Source: Klebsiella grimontii | GTDB taxonomy: Bacteria; Pseudomonadota; Gammaproteobacteria; Enterobacterales; Enterobacteriaceae | Direction of reading: 5' to 3' | Length of the DNA stretch: 64,000 nt | NCBI RefSeq assembly: GCF_900200035.1 | Contig: NZ_FZTC01000052.1 | Location: forward strand, 124,001-188,000 | In this document: piece after piece, positions 19,261 through 29,182 of the stretch | How positions within the stretch are numbered: the stretch's first letter is position 1 | Layout of the letters: each line of letters begins with the position of its first letter | The notes under the pieces: generated by a model | What the model was told of the DNA's origin: nothing | The model's input: the letters and a program-made list of their open reading frames with translations, nothing else | Database searches by the model: none | Translations under genes and position numbers: made by a program

Positions 19261-20424
19261 ATGAAACTGGATATTCTGATTAAAAATGGTCTGGTCGCCG
19301 ATCTTGATAGCCGCGATTATATTAATCGCAATATTGGCATCATCGGCGATCGTATCGTTGACTTGAATGCCGTTGATGATTTGCAGGCCGAAACGGTGAT
19401 TGATGCCGCGGGTTGTATCGTGCTGCCTGGCTTAATCGACTTCCATGGCCATGTTTTTCATGGCGGAACCGCCATCAGCGTTAACCCTGATATCGTATGC
19501 TTGCCTAATGGGGTCACCAGTATGGTCGATGCCGGCAGCAGCGGCTGGGTAAATTATCAGCTTTTTCGCAATAGCGTGATTCATCCTGCCATGGTGAAAA
19601 TCAAAAGCTATTTGAACGTGGTCAACGTTGGGCTTTCTACCCTCGGCGGCGGCCCGACCGGTTATCTGGAAAATACCAATCCGGCAAATTACAACGAGGA
19701 GAAGATAGCGCAAACGCTGAATGGCAACAGAGACAATATTCTCGGCTTGAAACTACGCTACAGCCAGGATATCGCCAAAGGGAAACAGTACGCCAGCGAC
19801 CCGCTTCTCTCTACCGTCTCCCTGGCGCGTAAACTCGATACGACGATTTGCGTTCACGTCACGGATTCTCTTCTCTGCGCCGATGAACTGATCCGCTATT
19901 TTAATGCCGATGATATTTATGCGCACTGCTTCCACGGCACCGGCCACTCGATTCTTAATGAACAGGGCGAGGTCTATGCGGCGATAACAGAGGCGCAGTC
20001 CCGGGGTGTTATCTTTGACTGTTCAAACGGCGTGGCCCACTTTGATTTTCACGTTGCCAGAACCGCCATGGAGCAAGGATTTTATCCGGATATCATCAGT
20101 ACCGATCTCACTTTGCGAAATAGCTTACGGACGGATAAGGTTTACAGCCTGCTCCACGTCATGTCGAAATATCTCAACATGGGAATGTCCTTCTTCGATG
20201 TTGTTCGCGCGGTAACCGCTACGCCCGCCCGCCTGATGAAGATGCAGGGGCAAATTGGTACCCTGGCACCCGGCGCTTTTGCTGACGTTTCGATTGTTAA
20301 ACTGCAAAAAGAGAAGATTGTTTTTGAAGATACTCAGGGCGTTAAAATTGAAGGCGACCGTTACATTGATAACTGCGCTACCCTGTGTAATGGTCAAATT
20401 GTCTACCGCCGCCTGCGCTTCTAG
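19261..20424 (+). CDS. Amidohydrolase-superfamily hydrolase (cog3964 type)
   Basis: A 387-residue metal-dependent hydrolase. The HxH metal motif is in GLIDFHGHVFHGG (about residues 59-63), a candidate carboxylated Lys is in GLKLRYSQ, further His ligands are in CVHVTDS and AHCFHGTGHS, and the catalytic Asp is in IISTDLT. It resembles proteins often mislabelled dihydroorotase (EF_0837/Atu3266 type). To my knowledge one such enzyme hydrolyses acetyl-(R)-mandelate, an ester of a D-2-hydroxyacid. The start is 12 bp after the symporter stop, behind AGGAG. A role releasing a D-2-hydroxyacid fits the upstream dehydrogenase. Confidence 0.82.
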   Translation: MKLDILIKNGLVADLDSRDYINRNIGIIGDRIVDLNAVDDLQAETVIDAAGCIVLPGLIDFHGHVFHGGTAISVNPDIVCLPNGVTSMVDAGSSGWVNYQLFRNSVIHPAMVKIKSYLNVVNVGLSTLGGGPTGYLENTNPANYNEEKIAQTLNGNRDNILGLKLRYSQDIAKGKQYASDPLLSTVSLARKLDTTICVHVTDSLLCADELIRYFNADDIYAHCFHGTGHSILNEQGEVYAAITEAQSRGVIFDCSNGVAHFDFHVARTAMEQGFYPDIISTDLTLRNSLRTDKVYSLLHVMSKYLNMGMSFFDVVRAVTATPARLMKMQGQIGTLAPGAFADVSIVKLQKEKIVFEDTQGVKIEGDRYIDNCATLCNGQIVYRRLRF

Positions 20425-20436
20425 TCGCTAATTATT

Positions 20437-20470
20437 AAGCCTTACGCCTACATCGGCGTAAGGCTTTTAT
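20437..20470 (+). terminator. Rho-independent terminator of the accessory operon
   Basis: AAGCCTTACGCC and GGCGTAAGGCTT form a perfect 12 bp stem around a TACATC loop, followed by TTAT. It separates the four-gene operon from the downstream regulator gene, which therefore has its own promoter. Confidence 0.92.
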
Positions 20471-20564
20471 TCTGAATCACGCATAATCTGACTTCCCTCA
20501 TTGATTCTCCTCGCTCTCATCATATACTAAGACTTGCCTACCCTGATGTCTGCGAGAATAATGC

Positions 20565-22448
20565 ATGAATAATAATGAAATTGTTATCTTTTCAGTTTCC
20601 AGGACAATAACCCAACGAATTATGAATGTCCTTATTGAAAGGAAACTCGATATCCCCGTGTTTGAATTTCGTTATTCAGATGTTCTCGATAAAGCCCATG
20701 AGATGATTCAATCCGGCACTAAGATAATTATTAGCCGGGGCGGTACCGCCGCACTTTTGCGTAGCAACATTACTATCCCTGTCATTGAAATCGCCCATGA
20801 TTTCCATGGCGTTTATCGCATCTTACAGGAAGCCAACAGCAAATCGCAAAAAATTGCCGCCGTTGGTTTCCCGCAGTTTTGTAGCGCCTTACGCCATTAC
20901 CAAAACATGACTAATGAAGAGTTTAAAATTTGCCAGGTTTACAACCATCACGATATTGAAAATGTTATAAAAAATCTTTCGGAGAATAATTATCATACCG
21001 TAATCGGCGGGCTGACCGTTGCTGAAATGGCGCAAAAATATCACCTCAATGCTATTATGGGTGATACCGATAATATTTCCATCGAGCAGGCCATCAATGA
21101 AGCTCACAGTTTATTGAAATACATTAATCGAGAACACAGCAAACTGATCATGAGCCACTCAGCATTGAATCAGGCGCGTGAAGGTATTATGTGCATCGAT
21201 CAGCTTGGTGAAATTATCAATATCAACGCCACCGGCGTGGCATTATTCCAATGTCAAGCTGGAGATAAAATATTCAAAAAAGAAGCTTTTAAAGAGATCT
21301 ACGCCAGCATTATTAATGAATTAGACATCAAAGAGCAGGCTATAGACATCAACGGCGTAACGATTCATATTTCCGTGCGCCACTTTTCTAACCGAAAAAT
21401 ATCTTATGCCGTTATTACGGGGTTAAGCCAGGAGAGTACGCTTTGGCAAAACAGCGTCAACAAAAAAAGTAAGCTCCGCGGTTTTTCCACCACCTGGTCT
21501 TTCGATGATATTATTGGTCAGTCTCCAGCAATACTCGATGTCATAAAAAAAGCCAAACTGTGCGCCCGCCATGAACTTCCCATCCATATTTTGGGCGATA
21601 CCGGCACGGGCAAAGAGCTTTTCGCCCAGAGTATTCATAACCATAGCGCCAGAAGCCATAGCCCTTTTATCGCGATTAACTGCGCGGCCATCCCTGAGGG
21701 TATTCTGGAAAGCGAACTCTTTGGCTATGCCGACGGCGCATTTACCAGCGCGCGTAAGGGCGGAAAACCGGGGGTGTTTGAAATGGCGATGAACGGCACG
21801 GTGTTTATCGATGAAATCAGCGAAGCGCCGCTATCGGTACAGGTCAAACTACTGCGCGTATTGCAGGAGAAGCAGTTTTCTCGTCTCGGCGGCGATACGC
21901 TTATTACCGCCGATTTTCGCCTGATCACCGCCAGCAATAAGGATCTACGCCCGCTCGTCGCCAGCGGTGAGTTCAGGCAGGATCTGTACTATCGAATCAA
22001 TATTCTTGAGTTGAGTCTACCGGCCTTATGCCAGCGACCGGGCGATATCATGCCGTTGATTCAGCACCTGCTTCATCAACAGGGTAAGCAAATCACCTTT
22101 ACCCCCGATGCGGTGGATTTTTTGCATCGTTATCGCTGGCCTGGCAACATTCGTGAACTCCAGGCGGTGATCTACCGACTCATCGTCCTGGTGGATATTG
22201 ATCGAGTGAGCAAAGAGATTTTGCTGCAGGTCAGTCAAATATCGCCGGATGACGACAATGAGGGCTCTCACCTCCCGGCCACGGGCGTGACATCAGATGA
22301 AACCGATTTATTAAAGAAACAAGAGAAACGGCTGATTACCCATGTCATAGAAAAAACCGACGGGGACAGGACCAAAGCCTCGGTGATGCTCGGCATCAGC
22401 CCCACGACCCTATGGCGCAAATTAAAGCAGCACAATATCAGCGGATAA
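20565..22448 (+). CDS. Sigma-54-dependent activator with PrpR-type sensor domain
   Basis: A 627-residue enhancer-binding protein. Residues about 1-190 resemble the PrpR N-terminal ligand domain (ISRGGTAALLRSNITIPVIEI); 195-290 is a PAS-like segment. The AAA+ domain (about 320-550) has Walker A GDTGTGKE and the sigma-54 contact loop written GAFTSA instead of GAFTGA. The C-terminus is a Fis-type helix-turn-helix (TKASVMLGISPTTLWRKLKQ). It presumably senses a pathway organic acid and activates the sigma-54 promoter at 16074-16089. Confidence 0.92.
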   Translation: MNNNEIVIFSVSRTITQRIMNVLIERKLDIPVFEFRYSDVLDKAHEMIQSGTKIIISRGGTAALLRSNITIPVIEIAHDFHGVYRILQEANSKSQKIAAVGFPQFCSALRHYQNMTNEEFKICQVYNHHDIENVIKNLSENNYHTVIGGLTVAEMAQKYHLNAIMGDTDNISIEQAINEAHSLLKYINREHSKLIMSHSALNQAREGIMCIDQLGEIININATGVALFQCQAGDKIFKKEAFKEIYASIINELDIKEQAIDINGVTIHISVRHFSNRKISYAVITGLSQESTLWQNSVNKKSKLRGFSTTWSFDDIIGQSPAILDVIKKAKLCARHELPIHILGDTGTGKELFAQSIHNHSARSHSPFIAINCAAIPEGILESELFGYADGAFTSARKGGKPGVFEMAMNGTVFIDEISEAPLSVQVKLLRVLQEKQFSRLGGDTLITADFRLITASNKDLRPLVASGEFRQDLYYRINILELSLPALCQRPGDIMPLIQHLLHQQGKQITFTPDAVDFLHRYRWPGNIRELQAVIYRLIVLVDIDRVSKEILLQVSQISPDDDNEGSHLPATGVTSDETDLLKKQEKRLITHVIEKTDGDRTKASVMLGISPTTLWRKLKQHNISG

Positions 22449-22481
22449 GGCGGAGCCGGGTCTGCTGATACAGAGCAGGAA

Positions 22482-23678
22482 TTATTTCTGTTCCGCTAAA
22501 GCCTGCGCGCAAGCCCAGGCTGATGCCCACGCCCACTGGAAGTTATAGCCGCCCAGCCAGCCGGTAACGTCCATCACTTCGCCGATAAAGTACAGACCGG
22601 GCACCCCGCGGGCTTCCATGGTGCGCGAAGAGAGCTCATTCGTATCGACGCCGCCGAGGGTTACCTCCGCCGTGCGATAGCCTTCGGTGCCATTCGGCTG
22701 GACGCGCCATGCGGTCAACGTCTCCACCAGCGCCTGCTGCTCACGAACGTTAAGCTGTTTCAGGGTGACATCCGGAAGCTGGCCCAGCTGCTGTAAGCAC
22801 TCAACCAGCCGCTTCGGCAGCTGCATCGCGAGGGTGTTTTTCAGGCTTTGATTGGGATGCGCCGCGCGCTGCTCGTCGAGGAAGTCATCAAGATGGCAAT
22901 CCGGCAGCAGATTGATGCTGACGAATTCTCCCGGCTGCCAGTAGCTGGAAATTTGCAATACCGCCGGTCCGGACAGCCCACGGTGGGTAAAGAGCAGATT
23001 TTCCCGGAAGACGGTACCGTTTTCCGCCGTGATGGTCGACGGTACCGACACCCCGGAAAGCACCTGCAGCTGTTCAAGCAGCGGCTTATGTAAGGTAAAC
23101 GGCACCAGGCCCGCTCGGGTCGGCAGCACCTTCAGGCCAAACTGCTCGGCAAGCTTATAGCCGAACGGCGAAGCGCCCAGACCGGGCATGGATAACCCGC
23201 CGGAGGCGACCACCAGCTTTTTCGCCGCCACCGTCTCGCCGTTAAGCTGCAGCGTGTAGCCCTCATCATCCCGCTCAACGCTGATAATTTCGCTGCGCAG
23301 GCGAATTTCAACGCCGCCTTTTTCACACTCGGCCAGCAGCAGGTTAACGATTTGCTCGGCGGAATCATCGCAGAAAAGCTGGCCCAGGGTTTTCTCATGC
23401 CAGGCAATACCGTATTTGCCCACCAGATCGATAAAGTCCCACTGGGTGTAGCGCGCCAGCGCAGATTTGCAAAAATGCGGGTTTTGACTGAGATATGCCG
23501 CGGGTTCGATATACATGTTAGTAAAGTTGCAACGGCCACCGCCAGACATCAGGATTTTACGCCCGGGCTTTTTGCCGTTATCGAGTAACAGCACCCGGCA
23601 ACCTGCCTGCCCCGCCTGCGCCGCACAAAACATTCCCGCCGCTCCGGCGCCGATTACGATGGCATCAAACCTTTCCAC
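22482..23678 (-). CDS. yhiN: YhiN, HI0933-family flavoprotein
   Basis: A 398-residue FAD-binding protein of the HI0933/YhiN family; the biochemical role in E. coli is not established. The N-terminal dinucleotide motif is IGAGAAGMFCAAQAG. The KPGRKILMSGGGRCNFTN segment is characteristic of the family, and the C-terminal GWLGGYNFQWAWASAW closes the FAD site. Its place beside pitA matches E. coli. Confidence 0.93.
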   Translation of the reverse strand: MERFDAIVIGAGAAGMFCAAQAGQAGCRVLLLDNGKKPGRKILMSGGGRCNFTNMYIEPAAYLSQNPHFCKSALARYTQWDFIDLVGKYGIAWHEKTLGQLFCDDSAEQIVNLLLAECEKGGVEIRLRSEIISVERDDEGYTLQLNGETVAAKKLVVASGGLSMPGLGASPFGYKLAEQFGLKVLPTRAGLVPFTLHKPLLEQLQVLSGVSVPSTITAENGTVFRENLLFTHRGLSGPAVLQISSYWQPGEFVSINLLPDCHLDDFLDEQRAAHPNQSLKNTLAMQLPKRLVECLQQLGQLPDVTLKQLNVREQQALVETLTAWRVQPNGTEGYRTAEVTLGGVDTNELSSRTMEARGVPGLYFIGEVMDVTGWLGGYNFQWAWASAWACAQALAEQK

Positions 23679-23907
23679 ACAACATTCCTCATATCCCGAT
23701 TGTCGGGAATTGTAAATTTTTCACTCTGGTCGCACCAGCCTGAAAAAAACAGATTTCTGTACCTCATTGAAAGATATAGGAATACTCCCAACAAGGTAAA
23801 ACTTAAACAGGAAGAAAATCAAAAAAAGTCTATATTTCACTTTGCCCGCGCCGCGAAAGTCACTGATAATGCGCCGCGTTCATGTCCTCAAAATGGCGTA
23901 ACGTCCT

Positions 23908-25404
23908 ATGCTACATTTATTTGCCGGTCTGGATTTACATACCGGGCTATTATTATTGCTTGCTCTGGCTTTCGTGCTTTTTTACGAAGCGATCAATGGT
24001 TTTCATGATACCGCAAACGCTGTTGCAACGGTGATCTACACACGCGCAATGCGGTCGCAGCTTGCTGTGGCGATGGCGGCTCTTTTTAACTTCTTCGGCG
24101 TTCTGTTGGGCGGTCTCAGCGTAGCCTATGCCATCGTGCATATGTTGCCGACCGACCTGCTGCTTAACATGGGTTCAGCGCATGGCCTCGCCATGGTCTT
24201 TTCCATGCTGCTGGCGGCAATCATCTGGAACCTCGGCACCTGGTACTTCGGCCTTCCGGCTTCCAGCTCGCACACCCTGATCGGCGCGATCATCGGTATT
24301 GGTTTAACCAATGCGCTGATGACCGGCACGTCGGTGGTGGATGCGCTGAACATCCCGAAAGTCATGGGTATTTTTGGCTCGCTGATCATCTCGCCAATCG
24401 TAGGTCTGGTGGTGGCGGGCGGCCTGATTTTCATTCTGCGTCGCTACTGGAGCGGAACCAAAAAACGCGCCCGTATCCACCTGACCCCCGCCGAGCGTGA
24501 AAAGAAAGACGGCAAGAAAAAGCCGCCGTTCTGGACGCGTATTGCGCTAATTCTGTCCGCCATTGGCGTCGCGTTCTCCCACGGCGCGAACGATGGCCAG
24601 AAAGGCATTGGCCTGGTGATGCTGGTGCTTATCGGCGTTGCCCCGGCGGGCTTCGTGGTCAATATGAACGCTTCCGGCTACGAAATCACCCGTACCCGCG
24701 ATGCGGTCAACAACGTGGAAACCTTCTTCCAGCAGCGCCCTGAGCTGTTGAAGAAAGCGACCGGCGCCGAGCAGCTCATTCCGTCTCCGGACGCAGGGGC
24801 CGCCGCTAACGGCGAGTTTCACTGCCACCCGGCAAACACCATCAACGCGCTTGACCGCGTGAAGACGATGCTGGCCGGTACCGAAAGCTACGACACGCTC
24901 TCCGTTGAGCAGCGTAGCCATCTGCGCCGTATTATGCTCTGCATCTCCGACACCACCGATAAAGTGGCTAAACTGCCGGAAGTGAATGCTGACGATAAGC
25001 GTCTACTGAAGAAGCTGAAAACCGATATGCTGAGCACCATCGAGTATGCGCCAATCTGGATTATTATGGCGGTTGCTCTGGCGCTGGGAATCGGCACCAT
25101 GATCGGCTGGCGTCGCGTGGCGACCACTATCGGCGAGAAAATCGGTAAGAAAGGGATGACCTATGCGCAGGGTATGTCAGCGCAGATGACCGCAGCCGTA
25201 TCGATTGGTCTGGCGAGCTATACTGGGATGCCGGTTTCCACCACCCACGTGCTCTCCTCCTCGGTAGCGGGGACGATGCTCGTTGATGGCGGCGGCCTGC
25301 AGAAGAAAACCGTCACCAGCATCCTGATGGCCTGGGTGCTCACCCTGCCCGCAGCGATTCTGCTGTCCGGTGCGCTGTACTGGCTCTCGCTGCAGTTTAT
25401 CTAA
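23908..25404 (+). CDS. pitA: PitA, low-affinity inorganic phosphate (metal-phosphate) transporter
   Basis: A 498-residue inner membrane symporter of the PiT family, moving metal-phosphate complexes with protons. It carries the two family signatures: [14 protein letters not shown] near the N-terminus and [13 protein letters not shown] near residue 228. A large cytoplasmic loop separates the halves, and the last helices include [13 protein letters not shown]. The gene order yhiN-pitA-uspB-uspA matches E. coli. Confidence 0.97.
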   Translation: MLHLFAGLDLHTGLLLLLALAFVLFYEAINGFHDTANAVATVIYTRAMRSQLAVAMAALFNFFGVLLGGLSVAYAIVHMLPTDLLLNMGSAHGLAMVFSMLLAAIIWNLGTWYFGLPASSSHTLIGAIIGIGLTNALMTGTSVVDALNIPKVMGIFGSLIISPIVGLVVAGGLIFILRRYWSGTKKRARIHLTPAEREKKDGKKKPPFWTRIALILSAIGVAFSHGANDGQKGIGLVMLVLIGVAPAGFVVNMNASGYEITRTRDAVNNVETFFQQRPELLKKATGAEQLIPSPDAGAAANGEFHCHPANTINALDRVKTMLAGTESYDTLSVEQRSHLRRIMLCISDTTDKVAKLPEVNADDKRLLKKLKTDMLSTIEYAPIWIIMAVALALGIGTMIGWRRVATTIGEKIGKKGMTYAQGMSAQMTAAVSIGLASYTGMPVSTTHVLSSSVAGTMLVDGGGLQKKTVTSILMAWVLTLPAAILLSGALYWLSLQFI

Positions 25405-25430
25405 GCGGGTATCAGTCAGAAGAGAGACAA

Positions 25431-25458
25431 ACGGGTCAGGAAACTGGCCCGTTTTTTT
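25431..25458 (+). terminator. Rho-independent terminator after pitA
   Basis: ACGGGTCAG and CTGGCCCGT pair (9 bp, one G-U) around a GAAA tetraloop, followed by seven T residues. The stem starts 27 bp after the pitA stop and lies between convergent pitA and uspB, so it may serve both. Confidence 0.92.
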
Positions 25459-25471
25459 GCCTGCCGTAAAG

Positions 25472-25807
25472 CTAGTGCCAGATAGCCAGAGCAATCATGC
25501 TGACCACCACCAGGCCGCATAGCGCGCTGGTGAGGATAAACTGCCGACGAACCCGCTCGCAGCGGCGGATAAACTCATCGTCATGGTGATCGCGGTAGCG
25601 CTGAGCGTAGATATACCACACCAGGCGCATCTGTTTGCTGGGCTGCCCGTGCGACGTAAAAAAACCGCCGCCGTCGACATATTGATAGAGCAAAGGGTCA
25701 CAACCACGTAGCACAACAAGCAATGCACGCAGCGACGAGAAGTAGCGTGCCATATTCACTACACATACGATACACAGGGCCCAAAACAGCGCAATAGTGC
25801 TGATCAT
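25472..25807 (-). CDS. uspB: UspB, universal stress protein B
   Basis: A 111-residue small inner membrane protein with one hydrophobic helix at each end (about 1-23 and 90-110). The conserved middle reads [19 protein letters not shown]. In E. coli it is sigma-S-dependent and linked to ethanol tolerance in stationary phase. It is divergent from uspA with 380 bp between them. Confidence 0.95.
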   Translation of the reverse strand: MISTIALFWALCIVCVVNMARYFSSLRALLVVLRGCDPLLYQYVDGGGFFTSHGQPSKQMRLVWYIYAQRYRDHHDDEFIRRCERVRRQFILTSALCGLVVVSMIALAIWH

Positions 25808-26187
25808 ACCTCCTCCCCGGCGACCCGTCCTCGGAGGCTCCCTCCGGGACTACCGCTCCCCAATAGCAAACCGACTGTACAGTAAAAGAGTGCGATTCCG
25901 ATCACGTTTATTTATCCGACCGGCTCATTAAATAGTGTAGGAGATCAGTTAATTTTTTTACCACAACGTTAATCATTATCAATGCATAAGTCGGATATAT
26001 TTGTTTAACTATTCGCTGAACAAGGTGGATTGACGGATCGCGAGGGGCGCTATAAGGTAGAAATATCTTCTACAATTAGGTCCTTAAGGACTAGCCCCCG
26101 CGAATGTAGCACGCAGGACGCGGGCGAAGCGGCAGCGCTGGCTGTCAGGTCCAACGGTCATCGACAACTTATGGAAGGAGTAACACT
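25808..26187. other. uspB / uspA divergent promoter region
   Basis: No gene is seen. The half next to uspB is GC-rich with a potential GGAGG/CCTCC hairpin in its leader (25830-25846). On the uspA side TTGACG (26030-26035) and TATAAG (26051-26056) could be -35/-10 elements, but the 15 bp spacing is short. The uspA leader of about 130 nt can form a CCCGCG...CGCGGG hairpin (26096-26123). Confidence 0.4.
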
Positions 26188-26625
26188 ATGGCTTACAAAC
26201 ATATTCTTATTGCAGTAGACCTGTCCCCGGAAAGCAAAGTACTGGTAGAAAAAGCCGTTTCTATGGCCCGTCCCTACAATGCAAAAGTTTCCCTGATCCA
26301 CGTGGATGTGAATTACTCCGATCTCTACACCGGCCTTATTGACGTCAATCTGGGCGACATGCAGAAACGCATCTCTGAAGAAACTCACCACGCGTTAAGC
26401 GAGCTGTCGACGAACGCGGGCTACCCGATCACTGAAACCCTCAGCGGCAGCGGCGATCTCGGCCAGGTTCTGGTTGATGCGATTAAAAAATATGATATGG
26501 ACCTGGTGGTTTGTGGTCACCATCAGGACTTCTGGAGCAAGCTGATGTCCTCAGCGCGTCAGCTTATCAACACCGTTCACGTTGATATGCTGATTGTCCC
26601 ACTGCGCGACGAAGAAGAGGAATAA
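26188..26625 (+). CDS. uspA: UspA, universal stress protein A
   Basis: A 145-residue cytoplasmic protein (E. coli 144) with the Rossmann-like Usp fold, starting with the conserved [20 protein letters not shown]. It is induced by many growth-arresting stresses; in E. coli it is a phosphoprotein that does not bind ATP. The ribosome binding site GGAGTAAC is strong. Confidence 0.98.
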   Translation: MAYKHILIAVDLSPESKVLVEKAVSMARPYNAKVSLIHVDVNYSDLYTGLIDVNLGDMQKRISEETHHALSELSTNAGYPITETLSGSGDLGQVLVDAIKKYDMDLVVCGHHQDFWSKLMSSARQLINTVHVDMLIVPLRDEEEE

Positions 26626-26654
26626 CAGGACGTTATTTAATCCGCTGATGACCA

Positions 26655-26679
26655 ACGCCCGCTAACGCGGGCGTTTTTG
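26655..26679 (+). terminator. Rho-independent terminator after uspA
   Basis: ACGCCCGC-TAAC-GCGGGCGT is a perfect 8 bp stem with a 4-base loop followed by TTTTG. It lies 30 bp after the uspA stop. Confidence 0.95.
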
Positions 26680-26887
26680 TTTCTCGCCTCACCCGCCGCA
26701 TAAAAAGCACATACGTCCAAATAATTGCCACAATGCCAGATTGATCAACCATTTCACAGGCAATTTACCCATATAATAATTTGTTAACAGCCATAAACAT
26801 CATATCATTACGCAAAATAAAGCTTTTTCAGCGCGTTTTGGCATACGCGTTCATACTTTTCCGGACAGGACTTAAAGGCGAAGAAAG

Positions 26888-28360
26888 ATGAATTCAACCG
26901 CACCGACAGGCTTGCTGCAGCAACCTCGCCCATTCTTCATGATCTTTTTTGTGGAACTATGGGAGCGATTTGGCTATTACGGCGTTCAGGGCATCCTGGC
27001 CGTATTCTTTGTTAAACAGCTTGGCTTTTCTCAGGAGCAGGCGTTTATTACCTTTGGCGCGTTTGCCGCGCTGGTCTACGGCCTTATCTCCATCGGCGGC
27101 TATGTCGGCGATCACCTGCTCGGCACTAAACGCACGCTGGTACTTGGCGCGATTGTGCTGGCCGCAGGCTACTTTATGACCGGTCTGTCGCTGCACCAAC
27201 CCAATCTGATTTTCATCGCACTGGGGACCATTGCGGTGGGAAACGGGCTATTTAAAGCCAACCCGGCGAGCCTGCTCTCCAAGTGCTATCCGCCAAAAGA
27301 TGCCCGCCTGGATGGCGCCTTCACGCTGTTTTATATGTCGATCAATATCGGTTCGCTGCTGTCGCTCTCGCTGGCGCCGGTAATTGCCGATAAGTTCGGC
27401 TACGCGGTGACCTACAACCTGTGCGGCGCGGGGCTGATCGTCGCCCTGCTGGTTTACTTCGCCTGTCGAGGGATGGTGAAGGATATCGGTTCTGAGCCGG
27501 ACCGCAGGCCGCTAAGCCTGCGCAACCTGCTGTACGTGCTGGCCGGAACGGTGGTCATGATTTTTGTCTGCGCCTGGCTGATGCATAACGTCAAAATTGC
27601 CAACCTGGTGCTGATTATCCTCTCGGTGGTGGTGACGATTTTCTTCTTCCGCGAGGCCTTCAAGCTTGATAAGACCGGGCGCAACAAAATGTTCGTCGCC
27701 TTTATCCTGATGCTGGAGGCGGTGCTGTTTTATATTCTGTACGCGCAGATGCCCACCTCGCTCAACTTCTTTGCGATCAACAACGTCCACCATGAAATTC
27801 TCGGCTTCGCGATTAATCCGGTGAGTTTCCAGGCGCTAAACCCGTTCTGGGTGGTGGTGGCCAGCCCGATCCTCGCCGCTATCTATACGCGTTTGGGCAA
27901 TAAGGGCAAAGATCTGACCATGCCGATGAAGTTCACCCTCGGGATGTTCCTGTGCGCGCTGGGTTTTTTGACGGCCGCCGCGGCGGGAATGTGGTTTGCC
28001 GATGCCCAGGGGCTGACCTCGCCGTGGTTTATCGTGCTGGTCTATCTGTTCCAGAGCCTGGGGGAACTGCTGATTAGCGCTCTGGGGCTGGCGATGGTCG
28101 CCGCGCTGGTACCGCAGCATCTGATGGGCTTTATTCTTGGGATGTGGTTCCTGACGCAGGCCGCCGCGTTTCTGCTGGGCGGCTACGTCGCGACCTTCAC
28201 CGCCGTACCGGACAATATTACCGACCCGCTACAGACGCTGCCGATTTATACCGATGTCTTCAGCAAAATCGGTCTGGTGACCCTGGGCGTAACGGTGGTC
28301 ATGGCGATCATGGTGCCGTGGCTAAACCGGATGATTAATACACCGGATACCAAACAGTAA
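26888..28360 (+). CDS. dtpB: DtpB, proton-dependent di/tripeptide permease
   Basis: A 490-residue inner membrane peptide:H+ symporter of the POT/PTR family. The ExxER-type motif lies in [17 protein letters not shown] near the N-terminus, the PTR2 signature in [15 protein letters not shown] (about residue 140), and the protein has about 14 helices. Its position next to uspA is as in E. coli; dtpA or dtpC are less likely on context. Confidence 0.95.
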   Translation: MNSTAPTGLLQQPRPFFMIFFVELWERFGYYGVQGILAVFFVKQLGFSQEQAFITFGAFAALVYGLISIGGYVGDHLLGTKRTLVLGAIVLAAGYFMTGLSLHQPNLIFIALGTIAVGNGLFKANPASLLSKCYPPKDARLDGAFTLFYMSINIGSLLSLSLAPVIADKFGYAVTYNLCGAGLIVALLVYFACRGMVKDIGSEPDRRPLSLRNLLYVLAGTVVMIFVCAWLMHNVKIANLVLIILSVVVTIFFFREAFKLDKTGRNKMFVAFILMLEAVLFYILYAQMPTSLNFFAINNVHHEILGFAINPVSFQALNPFWVVVASPILAAIYTRLGNKGKDLTMPMKFTLGMFLCALGFLTAAAAGMWFADAQGLTSPWFIVLVYLFQSLGELLISALGLAMVAALVPQHLMGFILGMWFLTQAAAFLLGGYVATFTAVPDNITDPLQTLPIYTDVFSKIGLVTLGVTVVMAIMVPWLNRMINTPDTKQ

Positions 28361-28368
28361 TTATCATT

Positions 28369-28436
28369 GCCGGATGGCGGCTAATGCCTTATCCGGCCTT
28401 CTTTGCGCGCGCCCGATGAGCCTTGCGCTATCGGGC
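28369..28436. repeat. REP pair (BIME) after dtpB
   Basis: Two palindromic units. GCCGGAT ... ATCCGGC spans 28369-28397 and is the classic enterobacterial REP core. GCCCGAT ... ATCGGGC spans 28411-28436. They lie between convergent dtpB and the Rrf2 gene and probably stabilise or terminate transcripts. Confidence 0.8.
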
Positions 28437-28447
28437 GGTTCCGGCGA

Positions 28448-28951
28448 CTACGCTTTTCGCGCGGCAATCCAGTCCTGCACTTCAACCACAAAAGTATCCG
28501 GCGCTTTGCGGTACATTTTACGCGCCAGATCGAGGATGGTGTGCTGGCCTAAAGCCTCCTCCATCCGCTGCTGCGCCATATCCATCACCGAGCGCACGCC
28601 GCAAATGCCTTCACAAGCCCACTGCGGAGGCTGCTCCTCAAATACCGCCAGACGCTGGCGAATTTCACGGCATTCAAAAATCCGTTTATCACCATCAATG
28701 GCGTTCGCCACGTCGAGAACCGTAATGTGTTCAGCCGCTTTCGCCAGCTGAAAACCGCCGCCCTTACCCTCGATGCTGCGTACCAAACCGGCCTTTGACA
28801 GACGGGTGAAAATTTTGGCCAGGTAATCGTAGGGCACACTTTGCAAGTCAGCAATCTCACGTACGCTCATGTCGCGGGCATCGCCCTTGCTGTCCACCAT
28901 ACACATCAGGCTATGGATGCCGTATTCAACCCCGGAACTGTAGAATGCCAT
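28448..28951 (-). CDS. Rrf2-family transcriptional regulator (Fe-S type)
   Basis: A 167-residue protein of the Rrf2 family (IscR, NsrR, RsrR relatives). The N-terminal winged helix covers residues about 1-75 (YGIHSLMCMV, IPYDYLAKIF-like VPYDYLAKIF, GKGGGFQLAK). Three cysteines, one in RIFECREI and two in QWACEGICG, sit where IscR/NsrR bind an Fe-S cluster. It is divergent from an NADH dehydrogenase-like gene, so redox or NO/iron sensing is likely. It does not match IscR or NsrR context. Confidence 0.88.
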   Translation of the reverse strand: MAFYSSGVEYGIHSLMCMVDSKGDARDMSVREIADLQSVPYDYLAKIFTRLSKAGLVRSIEGKGGGFQLAKAAEHITVLDVANAIDGDKRIFECREIRQRLAVFEEQPPQWACEGICGVRSVMDMAQQRMEEALGQHTILDLARKMYRKAPDTFVVEVQDWIAARKA

Positions 28952-29040
28952 ACTCTTATCTCAGCCAAAATTAATCTGAGTTCATTGTAGCTTTTTAAAA
29001 ATACAGATTCCAGACAGTCAGAGCCAAGCCACGATTATTG

Positions 29041-29062
29041 GATATATAATTAATTAAATATC
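29041..29062. promoter_or_regulatory. 22 bp palindrome in the Rrf2 / NADH dehydrogenase promoter region
   Basis: The 22 bp site consists of GATATATAATT and AATTAAATATC, which match as inverted halves at 10 of 11 positions. It lies 90 bp from the Rrf2 gene and 121 bp from the divergent oxidoreductase. Rrf2 proteins bind AT-rich palindromes of this size, so it is the best operator candidate in the gap. Confidence 0.5.
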
Positions 29063-29182
29063 AAATAGATAATTATAAAACAACGCACAAAGCAATCCGT
29101 TCAGCTGAAATCACATTGCATTTCTAAACTACGACCAATAAAATCCGAGTAAATTCTTCATCGTTACCAGTGAGAAACTCCA

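Noticed and set aside
26030-26056. uspA promoter TTGACG / TATAAG
   Set aside because: The spacing is 15 bp, so I mention it only as tentative and do not list it as a promoter feature.
26030-26218. A 62-codon open frame in the uspA leader
   Set aside because: It overlaps the uspA start in another frame and has no supporting ribosome binding site or homology that I recognise.
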